From assembly GCA_902803745.1 (NCBI GenBank), contig CADCRB010000089.1, positions 1-20,086 of the forward strand: 20,086 bases of DNA, given 5' to 3'. Each line of letters begins with the position of its first letter. The stretch's first letter is position 1. The DNA comes from an uncultured Lachnospiraceae bacterium (GTDB lineage Bacteria; Bacillota; Clostridia; Lachnospirales; Lachnospiraceae). The position numbers and the translations under genes are program-made. This document shows positions 8,515-15,432 of the stretch, one piece after another. Under the pieces are notes generated by a model. It was not told the origin of the DNA, did not search any database, and worked only from the letters and a program-made list of their open reading frames with translations.

Positions 8515-9669
8515 ATGAAAAAGAGAGTGTTTATTTCCATCTTGTGCCTGATTTTCGTGCTGGCAGGGTGCGGGAGCAGTGATGCCGGAAGGAACGATTC
8601 GGGGAGTTATAAAGCAGTCGAGTCCGCTGAGGTCTATGATGCCGACAGTGAGTTTTCATCGGGATATTCCGCTGATTATGACTATGCTGCCGAGGACATG
8701 GCAGATGTGGAACCGGAAGAGTATAACGGCTCCTCCGGCGCATCGGATCATCTGACAGAGGAGCAGGTGGAAGATTATGGAAGCAAGATAATTAGAAATG
8801 CCAGCATTTCACTCGAAGTGAACAGTCTGGAGGCATTTGCTGATAACCTCAAAAAGACCGTATCTGACTACAACGGTTATATTGAGAGCATGGATATAAA
8901 TGCCTATGATTCTGATTATTCAGAATCCAGATTTGGATATTTTACTGTGAGGATCCCTGCGTCAAGGCTTGATGATTTCCTCAGCATTGTTAAGGACGAG
9001 GGAGTTGTTACCGCAAAGAGTGAATCGGCAGAAGATGTCACCCTGCAGTATGTGGATATTGAAGCGCGTATCGCCACCTATGAGGCTGAGCGCGACAGCC
9101 TGATGGAGCTTCTGGATAAAGCTACGTCGTTAAAGGACATACTTACGATCAGAGACAAGATCGCCGAGGTGAATTATGAGCTCGACAGCCTGAACCGTCA
9201 GATTAAATCCATGCAGAATAAAGTCTCCTACAGCACGGTATCAGTCGATGCAAAGGAAACAAGGACTATAGCCGGAAGCAAGGGTGAGAAATCCTACTGG
9301 TCCAAGATAGGAGAGAATTTTGCAAGCGAGCTGGAGGACGGCCTTGAGATCGCGATTGACCTGATCATCTTTATTGTCACCAGGATACCGCTGTTTTTGA
9401 TCCTTGCGCTTATCTTATTTGTCATAGTGAAGATCATAAAGGCGATATTCGGAAAATCCGGTAAGGAAAAGAAAGAGAAGAAGACAAGGCAGAAAAAGAA
9501 TAATGCACCTGCTGCTGCGCAGCCTCCGGTACAGCCTGCAGTACCGGAACCTGCACCTGCACCTGCACAGGCAATAGATACATCAGCTCCACAGGCAGGC
9601 GGACACTATACGAGCAATGTGCCTCCTGTGCCCGGTACAGATGAAAATAATAATAATGATCCTTCATAA
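8515..9669 (+). CDS. DUF4349 lipoprotein with C-terminal membrane segment
   Basis: Cell-surface lipoprotein of 384 aa. The signal peptide MKKRVFISILCLIFVLAGC ends in a lipobox (LAGC, lipidated Cys19). An acidic, Ser/Asp/Tyr-rich linker (20-85) leads to a DUF4349 domain (about 88-248), from SKIIRNASISLEV through VRIPASRLDDFL to a helical part with SLNRQIKSMQNKVSYSTVSV. A hydrophobic segment (about 276-312) is followed by a strongly basic stretch KSGKEKKEKKTRQKK, which by the positive-inside rule puts the tail in the cytoplasm. The last 55 residues are rich in Pro and Ala (PAPAPA at about 346-351). A strong ribosome site GGGAGG (8504-8509) stands 5 bases before ATG. It is the last gene before the terminator at 9710. 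No catalytic residues are recognisable; the DUF4349 family has no established function. Confidence 0.9.
   Translation: MKKRVFISILCLIFVLAGCGSSDAGRNDSGSYKAVESAEVYDADSEFSSGYSADYDYAAEDMADVEPEEYNGSSGASDHLTEEQVEDYGSKIIRNASISLEVNSLEAFADNLKKTVSDYNGYIESMDINAYDSDYSESRFGYFTVRIPASRLDDFLSIVKDEGVVTAKSESAEDVTLQYVDIEARIATYEAERDSLMELLDKATSLKDILTIRDKIAEVNYELDSLNRQIKSMQNKVSYSTVSVDAKETRTIAGSKGEKSYWSKIGENFASELEDGLEIAIDLIIFIVTRIPLFLILALILFVIVKIIKAIFGKSGKEKKEKKTRQKKNNAPAAAQPPVQPAVPEPAPAPAQAIDTSAPQAGGHYTSNVPPVPGTDENNNNDPS
9550..9567 (+). repeat. Hexanucleotide tandem repeat (CCTGCA)x3 in the Pro/Ala tail
   Basis: Three perfect tandem copies of CCTGCA encode the Pro-Ala repeat in the cytoplasmic tail of the DUF4349 protein. 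Because the unit is two codons, changes in copy number would lengthen or shorten the tail without changing the frame. Confidence 0.8.
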
Positions 9670-9682
9670 GGGGAACATCCTG

Positions 9683-9699
9683 CAGTTTAGGTGAAACTG
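9683..9699. other. Small hairpin upstream of the terminator
   Basis: CAGTTT (9683-9688) and AAACTG (9694-9699) are perfect 6-base inverted repeats with a 5-base loop, beginning 13 bases after the DUF4349 stop codon. No T-run follows, so it is not itself a terminator. It could protect the 3' end of the transcript or be chance. Confidence 0.35.
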
Positions 9700-9709
9700 A
9701 AAGCAGTCG

Positions 9710-9746
9710 GCCCTCCGGAACCTATGCCTCCGGAGGGCATTTTATT
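9710..9746 (+). terminator. Rho-independent terminator of the rnc...DUF4349 operon
   Basis: GCCCTCCGGA (9710-9719) pairs perfectly over 10 bases with TCCGGAGGGC (9729-9738), with a 9-base loop, and is followed by a T-rich tail ATTTTATT. The GC-rich stem and U-tract are typical of an intrinsic terminator. It lies 41 bases after the DUF4349 stop and before the next promoter, so it closes the first operon. Confidence 0.9.
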
Positions 9747-9749
9747 CTT

Positions 9750-9763
9750 ATAACGCCCGTTAT
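9750..9763. promoter_or_regulatory. Palindrome just upstream of the -35 box, possible operator
   Basis: ATAACG (9750-9755), CC, CGTTAT (9758-9763) is a perfect inverted repeat with 6-base arms and a 2-base spacer. It ends 3 bases before the predicted -35 box, a position suited to an activator or repressor. No known regulator consensus is recognised, and a short palindrome can arise by chance. Confidence 0.35.
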
Positions 9764-9766
9764 CCA

Positions 9767-9795
9767 TAGACAATACCAACGTTTTATATTAGAAT
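9767..9795 (+). promoter_or_regulatory. Predicted sigma-A promoter of the second operon
   Basis: TAGACA (9767-9772) differs by one base from the -35 consensus TTGACA. TAGAAT (9790-9795) differs by one base from the -10 consensus TATAAT. The spacer is exactly 17 bases. Transcription would start near 9802, giving a leader of about 55 bases before the rhomboid-like gene. Its position directly after a terminator strengthens the call. Confidence 0.65.
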
Positions 9796-9856
9796 AGTAA
9801 TTTGGTTTACTGAGCATTTCCCTGACGGGATATAAATTTATGGCAGAAGAAAGCTG

Positions 9857-10840
9857 ATGAAGATCAATCTGAACAACATATTAAATAAAATTGAACGAAA
9901 GCTGGGACGCTATGCCGTACCACAGCTCACTAAATATATGATATTGTCCTATATCATCGGATATATCCTTTATTTCATTGAGATGGGATCGCAGATCCCG
10001 ATCCTGGAGTTTATCATGCTGAGTCCGGCAAGGATCCTTCACGGACAGATATGGAGACTTTTCACCTGGGTTTTGATGCCCCCCTCGGCGCCGGGTATCT
10101 TTACTATCATAATGCTGTTCTTTTATTATCAGATAGGATCAGCTTTAGAGCAGACCTGGGGAGATTTCAAATATAATCTGTATATATTCTCCGGACTTCT
10201 GCTTATGGTAATTGGAGCCTTTCTTTTATATGCGTTCGGACACAGTGTTGAGGGGATGTTTACCACGTATTATGTAAACCTCTCCATCTTCCTTGCATTT
10301 GCGGCCTGTTATCCGGATATGCAGGTAATGCTGTATTTCCTGATACCTCTTAAGATCAAATATCTTGCTTTTATTGATGTGGCTTTTCTGGTCTATCAGG
10401 CGCTTGTTTCAAGCTGGCCGGAGAGAGTGTCGATCATAGTATCGCTTTTGAATTTCCTGATATTCTTTTTCACTACCAGAAATTACAAGTCGATATCTCC
10501 GAAGGAATATGCAAGAAAGAAAAATTTCAGGAAGGCTTTTGAAAGAGGACCGGGGAATCAGGCTAACCAGAAAAGGGCAGGCTGGAGTTCGACAGCCGGC
10601 GGTAACGGAAGATCCTCAGGAGAGGACCGGAATACATACGGAAATAATGCAGGATCTTCATTTAATCCTTCATGGAAGCAGGATGATGGCAGGATAACGA
10701 AGCACAGATGCGCTATATGCGGCAGGACGGAGCTGGACGGAGATATGCTGGAGTTCAGATTTTGCAGCAAATGCGCAGGAAATTATGAATACTGTCAGGA
10801 TCATCTTTTCAGTCATACACATGTGAAGTTCGGAAAGTAA
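9857..10840 (+). CDS. Rhomboid-like membrane protein with C-terminal zinc-binding module, probably inactive as protease
   Basis: Polytopic membrane protein, 327 aa. Residues about 25-207 look like a rhomboid core: GQIWRLFTWVLMPP (63-76) matches the rhomboid GQxWRLxT loop, YYQIGSALEQTWGDFKYNLYI (90-110) matches the LExxWGxxRFLxLY segment, and ACYPDMQVMLYFLIPLKIKYL (150-170) matches the FPxxxVxLFFxIPxKxKWL segment. The GxSG catalytic serine motif expected before that segment is absent (TTYYVNLSIFLAF, 136-148), and no histidine is found in the last core helix (about 190-208). A basic, Gly/Asn/Ser-rich linker (211-280) leads to a cysteine/histidine module, C285xxC288, C303xxC306, C313, H316, H320, H322, a likely zinc-binding domain. 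First gene after the promoter; no strong SD precedes ATG. Function is unknown; a rhomboid pseudoprotease is the best reading. Confidence 0.75.
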   Translation: MKINLNNILNKIERKLGRYAVPQLTKYMILSYIIGYILYFIEMGSQIPILEFIMLSPARILHGQIWRLFTWVLMPPSAPGIFTIIMLFFYYQIGSALEQTWGDFKYNLYIFSGLLLMVIGAFLLYAFGHSVEGMFTTYYVNLSIFLAFAACYPDMQVMLYFLIPLKIKYLAFIDVAFLVYQALVSSWPERVSIIVSLLNFLIFFFTTRNYKSISPKEYARKKNFRKAFERGPGNQANQKRAGWSSTAGGNGRSSGEDRNTYGNNAGSSFNPSWKQDDGRITKHRCAICGRTELDGDMLEFRFCSKCAGNYEYCQDHLFSHTHVKFGK

Positions 10841-10850
10841 GGTCCTGCTT

Positions 10851-11603
10851 ATGATAGAGGCTGAGTACAGAGCGGCGCTTGAAAAAGTAATACGCAGAGC
10901 GCATGAGAACAGGAATTTCATTACCGAAGAGGAATATCACAGGATACTGGATCCTGTCGGGATGAATGAGAGAGAGGATAGCCTCACACGGGGATATCTT
11001 GACGGCATAGGGATATCCTTTGGAGAGCCGGGAAATGATCCGGCTCCCGGACCTGAGTTTAAGGAAGAGGACGGAAAATATCTGCATCTTTATCTCGAAG
11101 AGCTATCCGGACTGCCGGTGTACTCGGAGGAGGAGATAGCAGAAGCAAAACGGAAGGCTGTTTCGGATGATGATGAAGAGGCCAGAGGAATACTGTTGAA
11201 TCACTACCTGAATAACGTAGTGGATATAGCAAGGCTTTATATATATCAGTCGCTTCCGGCCGAGGATCTTATAGGTGAAGGAAATATCGGGCTGATGACT
11301 GCCCTGCGGTCTCTTGCGACTTTAGAGGATCCCGGTGAGGTGGATTCGTATGTGGGCGGAATGATCATGGATGCGATGGATGCCGCCATATATGAGGATA
11401 CGGATATCCGAAAACAGATAGACGAAATGGTGTCGTTTGTCAATGATGTAAATGATAAAGCAAAGCAGCTGTCTGAGGAGATGAAAAGACCTGTGACGAC
11501 AGGCGAGCTTGCTTCTTTCTCCGGTCTGAAGGAGAAGGATATACTGAAAGCTCTCAGGCTTTCCGGAAACCAGATAGAGGGGTTAGTTCAGGAGGTAAAA
11601 TGA
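10851..11603 (+). CDS. Sigma-70-like protein lacking region 4 (RpoD-like regions 1.1-3)
   Basis: 250-aa protein resembling the N-terminal two-thirds of a housekeeping sigma factor. Residues 8-60 resemble region 1.1 (HENRNFITEEEYHRIL). Residues 78-104 resemble region 1.2 (YLHLYLEELSGLPVYSEEEI). Residues 113-155 are region 2.1-2.2, with LNNVVDIARLY and the core-binding motif DLIGEGNIGLM (139-149). The next helix, where sigma factors have the aromatic melting and -10 recognition residues (YATWWIRQAI), reads SYVGGMIMDAMDAAIYE, with no tryptophan and little base-contacting character. Residues 185-248 resemble region 3 (EEMKRPVTTGELASFSGL). The gene stops there: region 4, the -35-binding domain, is missing, and the stop lies inside a strong SD/ATG overlap with the next gene, so this is a real end and not a frameshift. 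Possibly a core-binding regulator or a decayed sigma factor. Confidence 0.75.
   Translation: MIEAEYRAALEKVIRRAHENRNFITEEEYHRILDPVGMNEREDSLTRGYLDGIGISFGEPGNDPAPGPEFKEEDGKYLHLYLEELSGLPVYSEEEIAEAKRKAVSDDDEEARGILLNHYLNNVVDIARLYIYQSLPAEDLIGEGNIGLMTALRSLATLEDPGEVDSYVGGMIMDAMDAAIYEDTDIRKQIDEMVSFVNDVNDKAKQLSEEMKRPVTTGELASFSGLKEKDILKALRLSGNQIEGLVQEVK
11590..11596 (+). promoter_or_regulatory. Strong ribosome binding site for the M16C peptidase
   Basis: AGGAGGT is a near-perfect Shine-Dalgarno sequence 4 bases before ATG 11600. It lies within the last codons of the sigma-like gene, so the peptidase can be translated well even though the genes overlap (ATGA). Confidence 0.8.
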
Positions 11604-14527
11604 AGACTATAGAAGATCTGAAGCAGTATAAGATTGTAAAGAAAAAGGATATGCCGGATCTTGGATCCAAAGGATATCTTCTGCAGCATATTAAAAGCGG
11701 AGCCAGGATATTTATCATCTCAAATGATGATAAGAATAAAGTATTCTATATCGCGTTCCGCACACCGCCGGAGGATTCCTGCGGGACACCGCATATCCTC
11801 GAGCATACAGTCCTGTGCGGTTCAAAGAAATACAAAGCAAAGGATCCTTTTATCGAGCTCGCAAAGGGCTCGCTGAATACTTTCCTGAATGCCATGACCT
11901 ATCCTGATAAGACTGTTTTTCCTGTTGCCAGCACAAATGATAAGGACTTTGCAAATCTTTCTGACGTATATATGGATGCTGTGCTTCATCCTGCCATTTA
12001 CCAGAATGAAAAGATATTCATGCAGGAGGGCTGGCATTATGAGCTGGAGTCCGAGAAGGATGAGCTGAAATATAATGGAGTGGTCTATAATGAGATGAAG
12101 GGAGCATATTCCACTCCGGATGATGTCCTTGACCGTTATATTCTTTCTTCACTTTATCCTGACACGGCTTATGCACTTGAATCAGGAGGTGATCCGGAGG
12201 AGATCCCGGATCTTACATATGATAAGTTCCTTGAGCTTCACAGGAAATATTATCATCCTTCTAACTCATATATCTATCTGTACGGTAATGCGGATATGGT
12301 AGAGAGACTCACCTGGCTGGATAAGGCATATCTTTCAAAATACAAGGCGCAGAAGATCGATTCCGCTCTCGAAAGGCAGGATTCCTTTACGAAGACCGTT
12401 GATTTTGAAAAAACATATTCATTATCCGATGCAGAGAGTACTCTTCATAATACTTTTCTTTCATATAACTGCGTGATCAGGGAAAATCTGGATCCCAGAC
12501 TTTACGTGGCTTTTTCGATCCTGCAGTACGCGCTTCTGGAAAGTCCCGGCGCGCCTTTGAAGCAGGCTCTCCTTGATGCGAAGATCGGACAGGATATAGA
12601 GAGCTCGTATGAGAACGGTATTTTGCAGCCTTACTTCGCGGTAATAGCAAAATATGCCGATGTATCCGACAAGGAAAAATTCTTAAGAGTCATAAGGAAA
12701 ACGCTTACGGATCTGGCAAGGAACGGACTAAATAAAAAGACTCTCCTTGCAGGTATTAACTATTATGAATTTATGTACAGAGAGGCTGATTTCGGACATT
12801 ATCCAAAGGGGCTGATGTACGGTCTCCATGCTCTTGATTCCTGGCTCTATAAGGATAACGATCCGTTTATGCATATCGAGCAGAATGCTACCTTTGCCTT
12901 TCTTAAAAAGGAGGTTGAAAGCGGGAGCAGATATTTTGAAGAGCTTATCGAAAAATACCTTATAGATAATCCGCATTCATCCGTGGTGCTGCTGAAGCCT
13001 GAAAAAGGTCTTACTGCAAAGAAGGAAAAAGCCGTTGCAAAGAAGCTTGCCAAATATAAGGCGTCCCTTTCTTCCGATGAGATCAAAAAGATCATAGAAG
13101 ACACAAAGGCACTTAAAGCATATCAGGAGGAGCCGTCCACAGAGGAAGAGCTTCTAACTATACCGCTGCTTTCGATAGCGGATATAGATAAGGAGGCGCA
13201 GCCTTTTAAGAATGATATGAGAAAGGCAGCCGGTGTGCCCATGCTGTATCACGATATACAGACAAACGGCATAGCCTATATAGGTCTGATGTTTTCAACG
13301 CAGCCGGTGCCTGAGCGGCTTGTCCCATATATCGGACTGTTAGCTTCGGTGCTTGGCAATGTTAATACCGCAAAGCATAAGTATGAGGATCTTAATTCGG
13401 AGATAAATCTTAATACCGGCGGCATATTTTTTGCACCTGCCAATTATCCGTATCTTAAATCCGAAGGGGATTTTGATGTCGAATTTGAAGTACGTACAAA
13501 GGTATTTGAAAGGGATATACCCAGATTTCTCTCGCTTGCCGAGGAAATTCTGTTTTCATCTGATTTTTCCGATGAAAAGAGGCTCAGAGAGATACTGCAT
13601 ATGATCAGATCGAGACTGCAGACATCTCTTGTGGCAGCCGGAAATTCTACGGCGTCGCAAAGGGCGCTCTCATATATTTCCGATTCGCATTATTACGGAG
13701 AGAAGATAACAGGTGTTGATTTTTACAGGTTTATAGAGGATCTTGATAAGAATTTCGAGCAAAAAGCAGCCGGTATGAAGGCTGATCTTCAGGAGACCCT
13801 TGATATATTACTGCATAAGGATAATCTCATGATAGATATCACGGGATCACCGGAAATGGCAGAGACCCTGGGGGATCAGGCTTCAGGCCTTGTCGGCAGA
13901 CTTTCAGGCGAGAGATCAAAAAATACTGATTTCAGATTTGATCTTAAAAAGAATAATGAGGGCTTCCGTACAGCATCACAGGTTCAGTTTGTAGCCAGGG
14001 CAGGATCCTACAGAAAGCATGGACTGGATTACCGGGGTGAGCTCAGAGTCCTGCGTGTCATAATGGGATATGATTATCTTTGGAATAACATCAGAGTGCT
14101 TGGCGGAGCCTATGGATGCACTTCTTCTTTCCCGAGGACCGGAAACTCTTTCTTCTGCACCTACAGGGATCCGCATCTTAAGAATTCCATCAGCGTCTTT
14201 GAAAAGGCGGCTGATTATATCAGAGAGTTTGATGTTTCCGAGAGGGATATGACTAAATTTGTTATAGGGACCATCTCAGACATGGATACGCCGCTTACGC
14301 CGAAGGCAGAGGGCCTTAGGAGTCTTGCTGCTTATATGTACGGTCTGACATTTGATGACGTGCAGAGGGAGAGGGATGAGGTATTGGCCTGTGATAAGAA
14401 AAAGATCAGGCAGCTTGCAGAATATATCGATGCAGTGATTTCGGACAATGCTCTGGTCGTTGTGGGGGCAGAGTCGAAGATAGACAGTAACCGTGATATT
14501 TTCGGGAAGGTAGACAATCTGCTTTGA
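11600..14527 (+). CDS. M16C zinc metallopeptidase (presequence protease/Cym1-like)
   Basis: Large insulinase-superfamily peptidase of 975 aa, the usual length of the M16C clamshell group (PreP/Cym1, falcilysin), which degrades unstructured peptides in an enclosed chamber. The inverted zinc motif HILEH (65-69) supplies H65, catalytic E68 and H69; E165 in VVYNEMKGAY is the expected third zinc ligand. LNAMTYPDKTVFPVAS (96-111) is a typical M16C segment after the zinc site. The first M16 half is followed by the M16C-associated region from about residue 450 (IDNPHSSVVLLKPEKG) and the second half from about 530. No signal peptide or membrane segment is seen, so it is probably cytoplasmic. It overlaps the upstream gene by ATGA and era by TTGA. 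It may dispose of peptides such as cleaved signal or leader fragments; the native substrate is unknown. Confidence 0.94.
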   Translation: MKTIEDLKQYKIVKKKDMPDLGSKGYLLQHIKSGARIFIISNDDKNKVFYIAFRTPPEDSCGTPHILEHTVLCGSKKYKAKDPFIELAKGSLNTFLNAMTYPDKTVFPVASTNDKDFANLSDVYMDAVLHPAIYQNEKIFMQEGWHYELESEKDELKYNGVVYNEMKGAYSTPDDVLDRYILSSLYPDTAYALESGGDPEEIPDLTYDKFLELHRKYYHPSNSYIYLYGNADMVERLTWLDKAYLSKYKAQKIDSALERQDSFTKTVDFEKTYSLSDAESTLHNTFLSYNCVIRENLDPRLYVAFSILQYALLESPGAPLKQALLDAKIGQDIESSYENGILQPYFAVIAKYADVSDKEKFLRVIRKTLTDLARNGLNKKTLLAGINYYEFMYREADFGHYPKGLMYGLHALDSWLYKDNDPFMHIEQNATFAFLKKEVESGSRYFEELIEKYLIDNPHSSVVLLKPEKGLTAKKEKAVAKKLAKYKASLSSDEIKKIIEDTKALKAYQEEPSTEEELLTIPLLSIADIDKEAQPFKNDMRKAAGVPMLYHDIQTNGIAYIGLMFSTQPVPERLVPYIGLLASVLGNVNTAKHKYEDLNSEINLNTGGIFFAPANYPYLKSEGDFDVEFEVRTKVFERDIPRFLSLAEEILFSSDFSDEKRLREILHMIRSRLQTSLVAAGNSTASQRALSYISDSHYYGEKITGVDFYRFIEDLDKNFEQKAAGMKADLQETLDILLHKDNLMIDITGSPEMAETLGDQASGLVGRLSGERSKNTDFRFDLKKNNEGFRTASQVQFVARAGSYRKHGLDYRGELRVLRVIMGYDYLWNNIRVLGGAYGCTSSFPRTGNSFFCTYRDPHLKNSISVFEKAADYIREFDVSERDMTKFVIGTISDMDTPLTPKAEGLRSLAAYMYGLTFDDVQRERDEVLACDKKKIRQLAEYIDAVISDNALVVVGAESKIDSNRDIFGKVDNLL

Positions 14528-15432
14528 ACGGTCAGACATTCCGTTCCGGCTTTGTCGCTATAGTCGGCCGAACTAATGTCGGCAAGTCCACGCTTATGAA
14601 TCATCTCATAGGCATGAAGATAGCGATCACATCCAATAAGACGCAGACTACAAGACGAAGACTTCAGACTGTATTTACCAGTGAACGGGGGCAGATCGTA
14701 TTTGTTGATACTCCCGGAATACATCTTGCCCGCAATGCTCTTTCACAGTATATGGATAATGTTGCATATAAGTCGGTTTCGGATGTCGATGTTATCCTTT
14801 TTGTAGTAGAGCCCGTGACCTATATAGGAAAGGGCGAACAGCAGATGATAGAGCGCATAAAGGCTTCGGGAAAACCTGTGGTGCTTGCAGTCAATAAATG
14901 TGACACGGCCCCGGCTCAGGATATCGATAAGGCTGTGGAAACATACAGCAGTGCGTTAAAGATCGAAAAGACTGTCAGAGTATCTGCCCTTAAGGGGATC
15001 AATATAGATGAGCTTACCGATGTGCTGACAGACCTGCTGCCTGAGGGATGCGCCCTGTATGACGAGGATACAGTAACAGATGAGACCGAAAGGGATATCG
15101 CGGCAGAGATAATAAGGGAGAAAGCTTTAAGAAACCTTAGGGATGAAGTCCCCCACGGCGTTGCTGTGAGTATAGTTTCGTTTAAGGACAGACCCGATGG
15201 TCTCGTGGATATAGATGCGGAAATAATATGTGAGAAGGATTCGCATAAGGGGATCATAATAGGAAAAGGCGGATCCAGACTCAAAAAGATAGGCACCGAA
15301 AGCCGTAAGGATATAGAGGAATTGATCGAAGCTAGGGTTAACCTGAAACTCTTCGTAAAGGTACGCCGTGACTGGAGACAGAATCCGCTCATATTAAAGG
15401 ATCTCGGATATACTGAAAGGGAGCATCCGTGA
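14524..15432 (+). CDS. era: GTPase Era, 16S rRNA maturation/ribosome assembly
   Basis: Essential GTPase that binds the 3' end of 16S rRNA and assists 30S assembly. In 302 aa (normal length) it has the Ras-like G domain with G1 GRTNVGKS (15-22; the usual Pro is Thr), G2 region KTQTTRRR, G3 DTPGIH (62-67) and G4 NKCD (124-127), then a KH domain with the IIIGKGGSRLKKIG loop (GKGG 247-250). The start is a TTG that overlaps the peptidase stop (TTGA); it places the normal RSGFVAIVGR beginning six residues into the protein. No in-frame ATG comes before the G domain. The nearest SD-like run, GGGAAGG (14504-14510), is 13 bases away, so translation probably relies on coupling. Followed by recO, a common era-recO pairing. 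Confidence 0.97.
   Translation: MNGQTFRSGFVAIVGRTNVGKSTLMNHLIGMKIAITSNKTQTTRRRLQTVFTSERGQIVFVDTPGIHLARNALSQYMDNVAYKSVSDVDVILFVVEPVTYIGKGEQQMIERIKASGKPVVLAVNKCDTAPAQDIDKAVETYSSALKIEKTVRVSALKGINIDELTDVLTDLLPEGCALYDEDTVTDETERDIAAEIIREKALRNLRDEVPHGVAVSIVSFKDRPDGLVDIDAEIICEKDSHKGIIIGKGGSRLKKIGTESRKDIEELIEARVNLKLFVKVRRDWRQNPLILKDLGYTEREHP
15418..15423 (+). promoter_or_regulatory. Ribosome binding site fixing the GTG start of recO
   Basis: AGGGAG ends 5 bases before GTG 15429, inside the last codons of era. No ATG lies at a similar distance, so the site supports GTG as the recO start; it sits in the GTGA overlap with the era stop codon. Confidence 0.7.

Larger units (their letters stand above)
9670..9856. 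other. Intergenic region (187 bases) dividing two operons
   Basis: This is the only sizeable gap in the window. In order it holds a small hairpin, the terminator, a 14-base palindrome, a sigma-A-like promoter and a roughly 55-base leader. There is no room for a riboswitch of known size downstream of the promoter, and no sign of a small-RNA gene. Confidence 0.8.

Noticed and set aside
9831..9836. TATAAA as an alternative -10 box
   Set aside because: No good -35 at 16-18 bases upstream; the TAGACA/TAGAAT pair with 17-base spacing is much better.
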